Shown: positions 15,833 through 25,090 of the stretch, piece by piece | Layout: each line of letters opens with the position of its first letter | Numbering within the stretch: position 1 is the first letter of the stretch | Assembly: GCF_040784915.1 (NCBI RefSeq) | Contig: NZ_CP160797.1 | Location: forward strand, 1,441,001-1,505,000 | Length of the DNA: 64,000 bases | Direction of reading: 5' to 3' | Origin: Bacillus vallismortis | Lineage (GTDB): Bacteria; Bacillota; Bacilli; Bacillales; Bacillaceae | The notes under the pieces: model-generated | What the model saw: the letters and a program-made list of their open reading frames with translations, nothing else | The model's database searches: none | Told to the model about the DNA's origin: nothing | Program-made: the position numbers and the translations under genes

Positions 15833-17652
15833 AACTGATGTAAAATGGCGCTAAGAGGTTCGTCTTGCGGGCTGCGGTAAAAATCGAAAAATGGGCAGCC
15901 CTGCTTCTTTATCCGGTCGATGACGGTATCAATTGTAAACATAGCGGGTGTTAAGGACGTTTGTACCTCGTGCCAATAGAGCGGTGCCGCGACAGTGCCA
16001 AGCTCGTTCCCCCTTGTCGAATAAGGACAGATAATCGTTTTCCCTTCTGCATGCTGCAAATAATCAAGATACAATTTGCCGTGCCTGTTTTTGATCAGGC
16101 GTTCTGTGGTAAATAGCTCGGGAAATGCATTGGTGCAGTACTCTGCGACCAGCTGTGTAAATTGGCGTGTTTCTTCATACGTAAATGCCTCAGGGGACAA
16201 GGGGATATAAAGCTGGATGCCCTTGTTTCCGGACAGCTTCGGGTACGATGTGATGCCGAAGGAGTCAAACAGCCGTTTCAGTTCATTTGCAGCCTGCACG
16301 GCCATGAGAAAGTCCTCTCGTGAAGGCGGGTCCAAATCAATGACAATCTCAGCCGGGCGCCTGCTTTTAATGGTTTGAAAAGGAACATGAAACTCCAAAG
16401 CAAGCTGGTTGGCGAGCCATAACAATGCAGACATATCCTCGCAGACGATATGTTCATGGTTTCCGTCAAAAAAAGATTGAATAAAATCCGGGGCATAGTC
16501 CGGCTTATTTTTTTGGAAAAATGATTCGCTTCTTGATCCATGCGGATAGCGGATGACTGTGACAGCACGGTTTTTCAAAAAGGGAAACAGGTAGTCACTG
16601 ACTTCAATCATGTACTGAATAAAATCTTCTTTTGTTTTTTTATTCTTTTCAAAAATGATTTTATCCAGGCTTGTGAACTGCAGCTTCGGATGGACCGGTT
16701 TGGAGTGGCGGATGACTTGCGCATACGTGCATTCGGTCCAGTCCATATGGAATTCAAAACCGACAAACGATACCTCTCTCAATGTGCCTTGGAGAATCGT
16801 TAAGTATTGAACGGCTGCACATATCGATGGTTCGAGCGTATATTCGCCTGATGGTGTTTGATGTCCGTGCTGTTCCATAATTTTGCGTACGGCATTTTTT
16901 TCATCATCGCGCATTCCGTGTGAGACAGAGGCAATCGGTGTCATCACGCCGTTTTTTAACACAGATACTGTCAGAAATCCATTGTTGGGGTTGAACCCTG
17001 TTATACAAACATAAGCTTGTTTAAAGTTTTTATATTTAAGCCAATCGGATGACCGCTTCTTTTCAAGCCATTTGCTGTTTGTTTTCTTCGCTACAATTCC
17101 TTCTCCATCATATTTCGTAACCATCTCCCAAATCGTATCAAAATGGTCAAAGGAGGGGATATACTGAATGGTTTCCCTAGCATAAGGGTTTGGAGATGCA
17201 GGAAGTTTTGGCATAGCCATAAGGTCGTACAGCAATTTTTTTCGATCCAGGTACGAAAGTGACGATACATCTTCTCCGCGTCGCTCTAACAGATCAAAGG
17301 CGAGAAAGCAGCACGGCCGCGCGTTGGCCGATTCCCGGATTTTATCTGGCCTTTTCAAACGGCCCCGCACTTGAATGTGCTCAAAATCTGAACGATAAGG
17401 ATTCACTAAACATACAATCTCGCCATCAAGTGTCAGCGGAAGATCTTTTTCTATGTGCTGAAAGGCGGTTTTGGCGAATTGTGTGATTTCAGGGAAGGTG
17501 CTGGTAAGCTCCAAGCCATTTCTGCTAGTTAAGGTCACACCTGCCGAATGGATGCGGAGGATACAGCGGTACCCGTCATATTTTACTTCGTAGCGCCATT
17601 CTGTTCCTATTGGCGGTGATGAAGTAAGGACGGGCTGCATCGTAAACGCCAT
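15817..17652 (-). CDS. ligD: LigD, ATP-dependent DNA ligase/polymerase of NHEJ
   Basis: The 611-residue protein has an N-terminal ATP-dependent ligase domain (adenylated Lys in EVKYDGYR near residue 24, DGEIVCL, and KKRSSDWLKYKN near residue 205) and a C-terminal archaeo-eukaryotic primase-like polymerase domain (EIVIDLDPPSRED near residue 450, metal-binding Asp pair). No nuclease domain is present, as is usual in Bacillus. The ATG is only three bases after the ku stop with no clear separate ribosome site, so it is probably translationally coupled to ku. It repairs double-strand breaks in germinating or dormant spores. Confidence 0.97.
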   Translation of the reverse strand: MAFTMQPVLTSSPPIGTEWRYEVKYDGYRCILRIHSAGVTLTSRNGLELTSTFPEITQFAKTAFQHIEKDLPLTLDGEIVCLVNPYRSDFEHIQVRGRLKRPDKIRESANARPCCFLAFDLLERRGEDVSSLSYLDRKKLLYDLMAMPKLPASPNPYARETIQYIPSFDHFDTIWEMVTKYDGEGIVAKKTNSKWLEKKRSSDWLKYKNFKQAYVCITGFNPNNGFLTVSVLKNGVMTPIASVSHGMRDDEKNAVRKIMEQHGHQTPSGEYTLEPSICAAVQYLTILQGTLREVSFVGFEFHMDWTECTYAQVIRHSKPVHPKLQFTSLDKIIFEKNKKTKEDFIQYMIEVSDYLFPFLKNRAVTVIRYPHGSRSESFFQKNKPDYAPDFIQSFFDGNHEHIVCEDMSALLWLANQLALEFHVPFQTIKSRRPAEIVIDLDPPSREDFLMAVQAANELKRLFDSFGITSYPKLSGNKGIQLYIPLSPEAFTYEETRQFTQLVAEYCTNAFPELFTTERLIKNRHGKLYLDYLQHAEGKTIICPYSTRGNELGTVAAPLYWHEVQTSLTPAMFTIDTVIDRIKKQGCPFFDFYRSPQDEPLSAILHQLNGKS

Positions 17653-17655
17653 GGA

Positions 17656-18540
17656 CTATGAGGTGCCGGAGGCTTTTTTTCTAGTCGTTTTTTGTTTCTT
17701 ATCTCCGGCTCCTTTCGGTTCAGCGGCTTGTGCTGGTGCAGCTGCCGAAGTTTCCCGGTTCGGCTTTCTGGTGCGGTCGATGCTGGCTTGCAGGGCGCTG
17801 ACCAGGTCAATGACATCTTCACGAGGAGGCGCTTTATCAGGAGTGACAGCTGTTTCCTTATTTTCGAGCTTATCATTGACTCTTTGCAGCAATGCGTGCC
17901 GGTACGTGTCCTCATATTTCTCCGGCTCAAACTCAGCTGTCAGCTCATCTATTAATGTGATTGCCGTTTGCAGTTCCTTATCGTTTACATTCGATTGATC
18001 CGGTACACCCGGGACATGGACAGCGCTTCTGACCTCATCCGGATAATGGATAGACTCCATCACGATACAATTTTCATAAACGCGGAGAATGGCTAGCTGC
18101 TGCTTCGACCTGATTGTCATATTGGCGATGCCGATCTTTCCGGTTGAGCGCAGCGCTTCACGCAGCAGGGTATAGGCTTTCGTACCGTTATCTCCGGGTC
18201 CGACAAAATAGGAGCGATTAAAATAAATCGGATCAATGTCCTGAAGCTGAACAAAGTCAACAATCTCAACCGCTTTCTCCTCATGCTCCTGCTTTAAGCT
18301 TTTTAGATCTTCATCCGTCAGCACTACATATTTTCCTTTTACATATTCATATCCCTTCACAATTTCATCAGGACCGAGTGTTTTTTCGCAATTCGTGCAA
18401 ATTTTTTCGTATTTGATAGGCGCGTGATCCTCTTTATGGAGGCTGCGCAGTTTAATGTCTTTATCTTCTGTGGCCGCATATAGCTTAATCGGGATGTTTA
18501 CTAATCCGAAACTGATCGATCCCTTCCACATTGTATGCAT
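17656..18540 (-). CDS. ku: Ku, DNA end-binding protein of NHEJ
   Basis: The start MHTMWKGSISFGLVNIPIKL is the typical bacterial Ku N-terminus. AAAAAAGGGG lies at good spacing from the ATG at 18540; longer in-frame extensions upstream run into the ykoW terminator and lack a site. The 294-residue protein keeps the Ku core (about 1-250) and a short Lys-rich tail ending KKQKTTRKKASGTS, which is disordered and may contact DNA or LigD. It encircles broken ends and recruits LigD. The candidate promoter at 18564-18593 fits forespore SigG control. Confidence 0.96.
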   Translation of the reverse strand: MHTMWKGSISFGLVNIPIKLYAATEDKDIKLRSLHKEDHAPIKYEKICTNCEKTLGPDEIVKGYEYVKGKYVVLTDEDLKSLKQEHEEKAVEIVDFVQLQDIDPIYFNRSYFVGPGDNGTKAYTLLREALRSTGKIGIANMTIRSKQQLAILRVYENCIVMESIHYPDEVRSAVHVPGVPDQSNVNDKELQTAITLIDELTAEFEPEKYEDTYRHALLQRVNDKLENKETAVTPDKAPPREDVIDLVSALQASIDRTRKPNRETSAAAPAQAAEPKGAGDKKQKTTRKKASGTS

Positions 18541-18563
18541 ATCAATAAACCCCTTTTTTCTTT

Positions 18564-18593
18564 TAGTGTGAAGAGGAGGAGAGCGATTCATGT
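18564..18593 (-). promoter_or_regulatory. Candidate SigG promoter of ku-ligD
   Basis: On the minus strand ACATG (-35, 18593-18589) and CACACTA (-10, 18570-18564) are separated by 18 bp, the same spacing as the better sspD promoter in this window. Each element has one mismatch to GHATR/CATHHTA. ku-ligD are known SigG genes. Confidence 0.5.
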
Positions 18594-18609
18594 GTAGTAA
18601 CTTATGGGT

Positions 18610-18640
18610 AAAAAAACAGCCGTCGCTGTTAATGCGGCGG
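18610..18640 (-). terminator. Terminator of ykoW, overlapping its stop codon
   Basis: On the minus strand CAGCCGCCGC (coding for the last ykoW residues) pairs with GCGACGGCTG and is followed by TTTTTTT. It separates ykoW from ku. Confidence 0.88.
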
Positions 18641-21031
18641 CTGTTCAAGAATGAGTTGTTCAAGTTGTTCCGGCGGTATGGGCCTGCTGAAAAAGAAGCC
18701 CTGTAAATGGTCACAGCCTTTTTCGTAAAGAAGCTGTTTTTGAGCTGAATTTTCCACGCCTTCAGCAATCACCTGCAAAGACAGCTGGTGGCCCATGGCA
18801 ATAATGGCCCCGGTAATTTGCTCTGATTTTGGGTGTGTCTGAATATCGTCGATAAACGATTTGTCGATTTTCAGCCTGTGAATCGGAAAGTCCTTTAAAT
18901 AGCTAAGGGAGCTGTGTCCCGTTCCGAAATCGTCAATGCTGATTCTGATTCCTAATTCCGTTAAAGACGACAACACCTTCTTGGAGTGATCGAGATTTTC
19001 CATTGTCATGCTTTCTGTTACTTCCACTTCCAGAAGCCGAGGAGGAAGCTGGTATTTAATAAGCGCCTCCTTGATTAGGAGAATCAGTTCTTCGGATTGA
19101 AACTGTCTGGCGGAAATATTAATGGCGACAGAAAGATCAAAACCTTTGTCATGCCAAGCCCTTGCCTGCTTGCATGCTTCATCTATAATCCACTTTCCGA
19201 TATCAATAATGAGACCCGTTTCTTCAGCAACACTGATGAATTCTCCGGGCGGACGCAGCTGCCCGTCAGGTGTGACAAGCCGTATCAGCGCCTCTGCACC
19301 CGTCATTTTTTGATTTTTTGCACTAAATTGCGGCTGATAATACAAGATAAATCGATCGTTTTCTATTGCCTCTCTGAGCTCCATCTCTTGGTTAAGCTTG
19401 ACTGTTTCTTTGTTACCGATTGCAAAAGAATAGAATCTGTATTTGCTTTTGTTTCGCTCTTTAGCGGCATACATCGCCATATCGGCTTTTTTCATTAATT
19501 CAAGACCGTTCGTCCCATCTTTTGGTGATATCGCAATTCCGATACTGACAGATGTAATAAGGGTTTGATCTTGAATCTTAAAAGGTTTTTTGAATTTTTG
19601 GATAATTTTTCTTGCTAGAAGATCCGCTTCGCCTGTTCGGGTATTGGCGTTAGTCAAGATAATAATAAATTCATCACCGCCGAGACGGGCGATAAACCCA
19701 TTATCAGGCACAACAGATGACAGGCGTTTAGCTGTCATCTGAAGCAGCTGATCACCGACATTATGTCCTAACGCATCGTTTATCACTTTAAATCGGTTTA
19801 AGTCTAGAAAGAATACAATGGTGTTATAATCCAAGGTATGTTCGCGATTCAGCACCTCTGTTAAGTGCGAGATGGCATGCCGTCTGTTTGGTAAATCTGT
19901 AAGTGAATCATAATGAGCCATTCTATGGATTTCTTTTTCTGCCCTGTACTGCTTTGTCATATCTTTGCAAATGACATAAATGCTGTCCAGTTCTTGATTG
20001 ACTTCGACGGGTATGAGCGTAATATTTAAGTGAAACTGGTCTTTTTCAGTGATCAGTTCGCTATCGCTGTTGATGGCTTGTTTATCTAGTTTGACCTGCT
20101 TAAAAAGGCGTTCAAGCTTCTGTGATATGTAATTTCTCCAATCGTGCATACTAAAGCCAAATTTGGTGATCATGTCCTCACCAGCATGATTGGAAGATAT
20201 AATCTCTCCTTCTAATGACAAAATAAAGATCGCGTCAATATTATGGACGATTAAAGATTGAAATCTCTGTTCGTTATCCTTTATGCGCTCGCTCTGTTTA
20301 ATAAACTTTCGATCGGCATGGGAACTGAATAACAATAGCGTTTGAATGCAGAAAATAATTAACGCAACAAAAACCGACCAATGAAATGTATGGATTTCCA
20401 TATGGCTTCCGGGCGGGTCCGTATCCAAACGGAAAGTTGCCGCAAGCATCCCTGTATAGTGCATGCCTGAAATGCCTATTCCCATTACAATCGAACTGAT
20501 GACTTTATAGAACATAAGGTGTTCAGAATGTTTTTTCATGGCCAAGTCAAAGAATATTTTTAATGAGATGAAAGATGCCGCAATCGCAATCAGAATGGAT
20601 GCTGTAAAAAGAAGCGGTTCGTACATAATCATTACCCGGGAAATGGCAGACATTCCGATATAATGCATAGATGCAATAGACGCGCCAAGCACAACTGACC
20701 CGCTAAGCAGTCTGTAATATGTAAGAATGTGCCGGCTGACAAAATAGAGGGACACAAATGATCCGGAAACAGCTGCGCCAATGGACGCAATTAAAGGCAT
20801 GAATTCATATTGCATTGGCATCTTGATATCGACGGCCATCATCCCGACAAAATGCATTGACCAAATACCGAATCCCATAATAAGTGAGCCGCCGATCAGC
20901 CAAATCTTACTTTTTAAGCCTGTATGAATGGTGACTTTCCTTGACAGTTCAAGGGAAATATACGCTGCGGCACAGGCAATTAGAATTGATAAACATATGA
21001 GTGTTATATTATATGATACGTGTATTTCCAA
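18629..21031 (-). CDS. ykoW: YkoW, MHYT-PAS-GGDEF-EAL c-di-GMP protein
   Basis: The 800-residue membrane protein starts with about seven helices holding three MHYT motifs (SMHFVG near 60, SMHYIG near 120, GMHYTG near 190), proposed to sense O2, CO or NO through copper. A PAS domain (about 245-360) follows, then a GGDEF domain with intact RLGGDEF (residue 450) and an EAL domain with intact GAEALIRL (residue 575). Both catalytic signatures are kept, so it could make and degrade c-di-GMP. In B. subtilis DgcW (ykoW) is reported as a cyclase. It is monocistronic. Confidence 0.96.
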   Translation of the reverse strand: MEIHVSYNITLICLSILIACAAAYISLELSRKVTIHTGLKSKIWLIGGSLIMGFGIWSMHFVGMMAVDIKMPMQYEFMPLIASIGAAVSGSFVSLYFVSRHILTYYRLLSGSVVLGASIASMHYIGMSAISRVMIMYEPLLFTASILIAIAASFISLKIFFDLAMKKHSEHLMFYKVISSIVMGIGISGMHYTGMLAATFRLDTDPPGSHMEIHTFHWSVFVALIIFCIQTLLLFSSHADRKFIKQSERIKDNEQRFQSLIVHNIDAIFILSLEGEIISSNHAGEDMITKFGFSMHDWRNYISQKLERLFKQVKLDKQAINSDSELITEKDQFHLNITLIPVEVNQELDSIYVICKDMTKQYRAEKEIHRMAHYDSLTDLPNRRHAISHLTEVLNREHTLDYNTIVFFLDLNRFKVINDALGHNVGDQLLQMTAKRLSSVVPDNGFIARLGGDEFIIILTNANTRTGEADLLARKIIQKFKKPFKIQDQTLITSVSIGIAISPKDGTNGLELMKKADMAMYAAKERNKSKYRFYSFAIGNKETVKLNQEMELREAIENDRFILYYQPQFSAKNQKMTGAEALIRLVTPDGQLRPPGEFISVAEETGLIIDIGKWIIDEACKQARAWHDKGFDLSVAINISARQFQSEELILLIKEALIKYQLPPRLLEVEVTESMTMENLDHSKKVLSSLTELGIRISIDDFGTGHSSLSYLKDFPIHRLKIDKSFIDDIQTHPKSEQITGAIIAMGHQLSLQVIAEGVENSAQKQLLYEKGCDHLQGFFFSRPIPPEQLEQLILEQPPH

Positions 21032-21236
21032 ATGGAGATTCCCCCCCGTGTGTTCCAGTCTTGTTGACTCTCATTATTATCGGCTGCTTAACCGCAGAAT
21101 TTCAGCCTTTGAGACCATAGAAATTGCAAGAGATCTATTTTTAGTTCAGCTGACCGTGAAATATGTGTTAAAATCATGTTGACGTTTTCTGAAAAAAACA
21201 AAATGTATGATACATAAAGATGAAAAAAGGGAAGTG

Positions 21237-21872
21237 ATGGATATCGAAGAACTGATTATGTCTTGGATAGAAGCATTTAAAAGCCTATCTTATTTTGGAA
21301 TATTTCTAGCGCTCTGTATTGAGTTTATTCCTGCTGAAATCGTCCTGCCGCTTGCGGGTTATTGGGTATCTAAAGGTGATATGACGCTTGCCGGCGCTGT
21401 TTTGGCGGGATCGCTTGGGGGAGTTGCCGGCCCGCTCACGCTGTATTGGATAGGCCGATACGGAGGGAGGCCGTTTCTTGAACGTTTCGGGAAGTACCTC
21501 TTCATTAAGCCTGAAGCTCTCGATAAGTCGGATGAATTTTTTAAAAAACACGGGGGATTTGTGGCCTTCAGCGGCCGTTTCTTGCCAGGCATCCGCACAT
21601 TGATCTCTATACCGTGCGGCATTGCAAAAATGAACGTTTGGGTGTTTTCGATTTACACATTCATCGCCATGCTGCCCATTACATTTGTATATGTGTATCT
21701 CGGTGTGAAGCTCGGTGAAAATTGGAAGGAAGTCGGCTCTATTCTCGATCAATATATGCTTCCGATCGGGATTGCAATTTTAGCTTTGTTCGTGGTCTAC
21801 TTGCTGATTAAAAAGAGGAAAAAACGCACGCACTCAGAACATTTATCTGCATTTTTAAAAAATAAGCGTTGA
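21237..21872 (+). CDS. ykoX: YkoX, DedA-family membrane protein
   Basis: The start at 21237 follows AAAAAAGGGAAGTG; an in-frame ATG ten codons upstream lacks a site. The 211-residue protein shows the DedA/SNARE-associated core: EFIPAEIVLPLAGYW near residue 30, GGVAGPLTLYWIGRYGG near 65, and FSGRFLPGIRTLISIPCG near 118. These residues belong to re-entrant loops of undecaprenyl-phosphate or phospholipid translocases. The C-terminus is basic. Several DedA proteins recycle lipid carrier; the exact substrate of YkoX is unknown. Confidence 0.9.
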   Translation: MDIEELIMSWIEAFKSLSYFGIFLALCIEFIPAEIVLPLAGYWVSKGDMTLAGAVLAGSLGGVAGPLTLYWIGRYGGRPFLERFGKYLFIKPEALDKSDEFFKKHGGFVAFSGRFLPGIRTLISIPCGIAKMNVWVFSIYTFIAMLPITFVYVYLGVKLGENWKEVGSILDQYMLPIGIAILALFVVYLLIKKRKKRTHSEHLSAFLKNKR

Positions 21873-21922
21873 CAAATGATCTCGCTGCACATATCATTGA
21901 CGTATAATATTATATTTCTTGA

Positions 21923-22030
21923 AATCCCAAAGGGGAGTAGCGTCCGGATTTGTTTCCGGAAACAAAGTCGTCATTCCATGGATTGTGATATCCATCGGCT
22001 TTGTTGGCATGCCTGAATTCATGTCTAGCA
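21923..22030 (+). promoter_or_regulatory. yybP-ykoY Mn2+ riboswitch
   Basis: The leader contains AAAGGGGAGTAGCGTCC at its 5' part and GGCATGCCTGAATTCATGTC-type bases near the 3' part, framing stem-loops. This is the yybP-ykoY aptamer upstream of ykoY, the gene that named the class. A terminator follows directly, and Mn2+ binding is known to prevent its formation, turning ykoY on. Confidence 0.95.
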
Positions 22031-22065
22031 AGACCTTTGCCTTATGACGGCAAAGGTCTTTTTTG
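22031..22065 (+). terminator. Mn2+ riboswitch-controlled terminator
   Basis: AGACCTTTGCC TTATGAC GGCAAAGGTCT followed by TTTTTGC. The 11-bp perfect stem sits between the aptamer and ykoY. Confidence 0.92.
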
Positions 22066-22131
22066 CATGGTCCGGCCGCCATAAGATCGGATGAAGAGAA
22101 AGAAAACAACTTTTTTGGGAGGGTATCATTT

Positions 22132-22923
22132 ATGGATGCAGCATTATTATTGGAGTATGGTTGGGTTCTTCTCGTCTTGATCGGGCTGGAAGGTATCTTA
22201 GCCGCCGATAACGCGTTAGTGATGGCGGTAATGGTAAAACATTTGCCGGAGGAAAAAAGAAAAAAGGCGTTATTTTATGGGTTGGCAGGGGCTTTTGTTC
22301 TGCGATTTGGCTCTTTATTCGCCATTTCTTTTTTGGTCAACGTATGGCAGGTTCAAGCGATTGGCGCGATCTACTTGCTGTATATCTCAATAAGCCACTT
22401 ATTGAAAAGATATGTGTTTAAAAAAGAAGACACGCATAAAGAGACGAAGCAAAGCGGTTTTTGGCCGACTGTTTTAAAAGTTGAATTGGCAGATATCGCG
22501 TTTGCGGTTGATTCCATCTTAGCGGCAGTAGCGCTGGCGGTTACGCTTCCTGCAACACCGCTTCCACAGATCGGCGGACTTGACGGAGGGCAATTTGCCG
22601 TCATTTTGGCCGGAGGTATCATCGGCCTGGTGATCATGCGGTTTGCGGCTTCAATGTTTGTTAAGTTATTAAAGGAACGTCCAAGCCTAGAAACAGCAGC
22701 CTTTGTGATTGTCGGCTGGGTCGGAGTGAAGCTTGCTTTATATACACTTGCCCATAACGACATAGCGATTGTTTCTGAGCACTTTATCCATTCTGGAACA
22801 TGGAAGCTGATATTCTGGGGTGTCTTAGCGGCAATCGCGGTTTCCGGCTGGTTCATGTCAGGTAAAAAACAGCCGGAGGGCACACAAAACGAACAAAATA
22901 ACAGCAGCCGGGAAAGGGCGTAA
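22132..22923 (+). CDS. ykoY: YkoY (MeeY), TerC-family Mn2+ exporter
   Basis: The start at 22132 follows GGGAGGGTATCATTT. The 263-residue TerC protein has about seven helices and the two acidic membrane motifs of the family: EGILAADNALVMAVM near residue 20 and VELADIAFAVDSILAAVAL near residue 125. These Asp and Glu residues bind metal in the membrane. Together with YceF it has been described as an Mn2+ efflux or exoenzyme-metalation protein in B. subtilis. Mn2+ riboswitch control fits that role. Confidence 0.94.
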   Translation: MDAALLLEYGWVLLVLIGLEGILAADNALVMAVMVKHLPEEKRKKALFYGLAGAFVLRFGSLFAISFLVNVWQVQAIGAIYLLYISISHLLKRYVFKKEDTHKETKQSGFWPTVLKVELADIAFAVDSILAAVALAVTLPATPLPQIGGLDGGQFAVILAGGIIGLVIMRFAASMFVKLLKERPSLETAAFVIVGWVGVKLALYTLAHNDIAIVSEHFIHSGTWKLIFWGVLAAIAVSGWFMSGKKQPEGTQNEQNNSSRERA

Positions 22924-22926
22924 TAT

Positions 22927-22958
22927 GAGACTCTGCTTAAAAAGCAGAGTCTTTTCAT
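22927..22958 (+). terminator. Terminator of ykoY
   Basis: AGACTCTGCTT AAA AAGCAGAGTCT followed by TTTC. Confidence 0.9.
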
Positions 22959-22987
22959 GTTTAAAACGTTTTCATAGACGAAATAAA

Positions 22988-23015
22988 ATAACATTTTTAT
23001 AACAGCTTTGTTACA
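22988..23015 (-). promoter_or_regulatory. Tandem WalR boxes upstream of sigI
   Basis: On the minus strand TGTAAC, TGTTAT and TGTTAT follow each other with exactly 5 bp between them, each fitting the WalR half-site TGTWAH. They lie 16 bp upstream of the SigI-type promoter. WalR control of sigI has been reported in B. subtilis. Confidence 0.8.
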
Positions 23016-23030
23016 AAAAACACTGATAAA

Positions 23031-23060
23031 ACCCCCTTAATTCTCTAGAAAGGCACGAAA
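23031..23060 (+). promoter_or_regulatory. SigI-type autoregulatory promoter of sigI-rsgI
   Basis: ACCCCC (23031-23036) and CGAA (23056-23059) match the reported SigI -35 and -10 elements at proper spacing, about 120 bp upstream of sigI. Confidence 0.78.
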
Positions 23061-23185
23061 TCATGTATAGGACGTCAGAATGGTTTGTCATAATTGAGAC
23101 ATTGGAAACCAATATTTCTTTTTCTCCTTTGCGAATCCCTATCAAATTAGCTATCATTAATGAGTAGTTATAGGGAGGAACTGAG

Positions 23186-23941
23186 GTGAAACCAGTGCTT
23201 AGCCTTTTGTTTAAATTAGGAAAAAAGAAGCAAACGCTTGAAAAAACGGTTGAAAGTATACAAAAAGGCAATAAAGATCTGCAGAATGAATTAATACAGC
23301 AATATAAGCCATTTATCGCAAAGACGGTTTCATCCGTTTGTAAACGATATATAGATGAAAAAGACGATGAGTTCAGCATCGGACTCATCGCATTTAATGA
23401 AGCTATTGAAAAATACTCATCTGAAAAAGGAAATTCGCTGCTCGCATTTGCTGAGCTTATTATAAAAAGAAAAGTCATTGATTACATCAGAAAAGAAGCA
23501 AGAAGCGCACAGAATATCAACATCGATTTACAGGAAGGAGACGATCAGGAGTCATCTCAAAGCCTGATCGAAGCCGAGCTTTCCATTGATGAATACCGCC
23601 GTCAGATTGAACAGGAGCAGAGGCGGGAGGAAATCCTCTATTTTCAAAAGCAGCTAAAAGATTATGGTTTATCGTTTAAAGAGCTGCTTGAAAACTCTCC
23701 AAAACATGCGGACGCAAGGCAAAACGCCATAAAGGTGGCGATCACCCTTGTTGAACATGAAGAATTGGCCGCTATCCTGTATACAAAGAAACAGCTTCCG
23801 GTGAAACAGCTCGAACAGCTGGTCTCTGTAAGCCGAAAAACGATTGAGAGAAACAGAAAATATATTATTGCGATGTGTATTATCATTACGGGTGATTATA
23901 TTTATTTAAAAGATTATCTTAAAGGGGTGCTGCACTCATGA
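23186..23941 (+). CDS. sigI: SigI, heat- and envelope-stress sigma factor
   Basis: The 251-residue protein is a sigma-70-type factor of the SigI group. It keeps a region 2-like segment (KPFIAKTVSSVCKRYI, then DEFSIGLIAFNEAIEKYSSEKGNSLLAFAELIIKRKVIDYIRKEA) and a C-terminal helix-turn-helix (KQLPVKQLEQLVSVSRKTIERNRKYIIAMCII). The start is GTG at 23186 after GGGAGGAACTGAG. It recognises promoters with ACCCCC and CGAA, one of which lies upstream of itself. Its gene overlaps rsgI by four bases (ATGA), pairing it with its anti-sigma factor. Confidence 0.96.
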   Translation: MKPVLSLLFKLGKKKQTLEKTVESIQKGNKDLQNELIQQYKPFIAKTVSSVCKRYIDEKDDEFSIGLIAFNEAIEKYSSEKGNSLLAFAELIIKRKVIDYIRKEARSAQNINIDLQEGDDQESSQSLIEAELSIDEYRRQIEQEQRREEILYFQKQLKDYGLSFKELLENSPKHADARQNAIKVAITLVEHEELAAILYTKKQLPVKQLEQLVSVSRKTIERNRKYIIAMCIIITGDYIYLKDYLKGVLHS

Positions 23942-25080
23942 GAAGAGGGATTATAGTAGAGAAAAATAGAAAATTCGTCACGTTGCTGACCCCTGACGGA
24001 CAATTTTTAAAAGCTAAACATGATCGCCGCAGCTATGAAATCGGAGAAGAAATCATGCTTCCGAGTGAATCACGCATGGGCAGAAGGGCCAGCTTTTTTG
24101 ATTTTTTTAAACTGCGCCCTTTCAAAATGGGGATCGTTACGATGACCGCTATTATGCTTTTTATTTTTATTATTCTCCCCGTTTTTTCTAATAATAAGGC
24201 CTATGCGTATATGACAATCGATATTAATCCAAGCTTTGAAATTGCGTTAAACAGCGATTACGAAGTGATTGAACTGACGCCTCTAAACGATGAGGGAAAG
24301 AAGGTCGTCAATGATATAGATAATTGGGAGAAGACTGATTTTAAAAAGGTGATTGATAATATTATTACCGACTGCAGTGAACATGGATATGTAAAGGAAT
24401 CGAAAGAAATATTGATTTCCACTGTTTATGAAAATACGGAAGACAATACATATAAAAAAGCTGTGAAAAAACAGCTGAATGATGTGACGGAAAAATATAA
24501 AACGACATACCGCATGGAATCTCTTGAGTCAGATATGCAAACAAGGGAAAAAGCGAAGAAGGAAGGCGTTTCAACAGGCAGCTACATCAAATCAAACGAA
24601 AAGAATCACAATAAAGATTCAAAAGAGGACCCCAGCAAACCATCCGGGGAAGAGAATCAAAACAGTGCCGAAAATGAGGATGAAAAAAAAGATCAACCTG
24701 ACGGCCAGGACAGCAAGCAAGGAGATAATGAACAGCAGGATGATATAGATTCCGGAGACCGGAAAAAAGATACTACGGATGGCCAGACTAACGATGGTGA
24801 CAAAGATAAAAATGTAAAGGAATCAGATGAAAACACAAATGCTGAAAAAAATGGGGATCAGCAAACCCCAATACAAGATCCTCAAGATAAAGGAAATGAA
24901 GGAAACAGCGCTGAAAAGGATCAAAGCCAATATCACAGGGACTGGAATAACGGTGAACAAGGCAAGAATCGTTCTTCGTCAAACAGGGATAACGCTTCTG
25001 ACCGCCGTAATCCAAACGGCTACAGCAGTGAAAATAATTCAGCTCAAACTGAAAATTCGCCGAGTGACCCCGGCGAATAA
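23938..25080 (+). CDS. rsgI: RsgI, transmembrane anti-SigI factor
   Basis: The 380-residue protein has a cytoplasmic RsgI_N domain (about 1-55) that holds SigI, one membrane helix (about residues 62-82), a conserved juxtamembrane domain starting with YMTIDINPSFEIALN, and a long low-complexity tail rich in Asp, Glu, Lys, Gln and Asn (about 205-380). The NPS segment is where RsgI proteins are reported to break themselves, priming regulated proteolysis by RasP. The disordered tail probably lies in the cell wall and may sense the envelope. Confidence 0.96.
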   Translation: MRRGIIVEKNRKFVTLLTPDGQFLKAKHDRRSYEIGEEIMLPSESRMGRRASFFDFFKLRPFKMGIVTMTAIMLFIFIILPVFSNNKAYAYMTIDINPSFEIALNSDYEVIELTPLNDEGKKVVNDIDNWEKTDFKKVIDNIITDCSEHGYVKESKEILISTVYENTEDNTYKKAVKKQLNDVTEKYKTTYRMESLESDMQTREKAKKEGVSTGSYIKSNEKNHNKDSKEDPSKPSGEENQNSAENEDEKKDQPDGQDSKQGDNEQQDDIDSGDRKKDTTDGQTNDGDKDKNVKESDENTNAEKNGDQQTPIQDPQDKGNEGNSAEKDQSQYHRDWNNGEQGKNRSSSNRDNASDRRNPNGYSSENNSAQTENSPSDPGE

Positions 25081-25090
25081 AGGCCTGAAT

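Noticed and set aside
18541-18768. 76-codon N-terminal extension of Ku
   Set aside because: It includes the ykoW terminator region in another frame and is not Ku-like; MHTMWKGSISFGLVNIP is the family start and has a good ribosome site.
19097-19498. 133-residue plus-strand frame inside ykoW
   Set aside because: It is antisense to the well-supported EAL/GGDEF coding region and has no ribosome site.
24600-25080. Low-complexity end of rsgI as a repeat or CRISPR-like region
   Set aside because: It is coding sequence biased to Asp, Glu, Lys, Gln and Asn codons with no regular repeat or spacer pattern. No CRISPR array was seen anywhere in the window.
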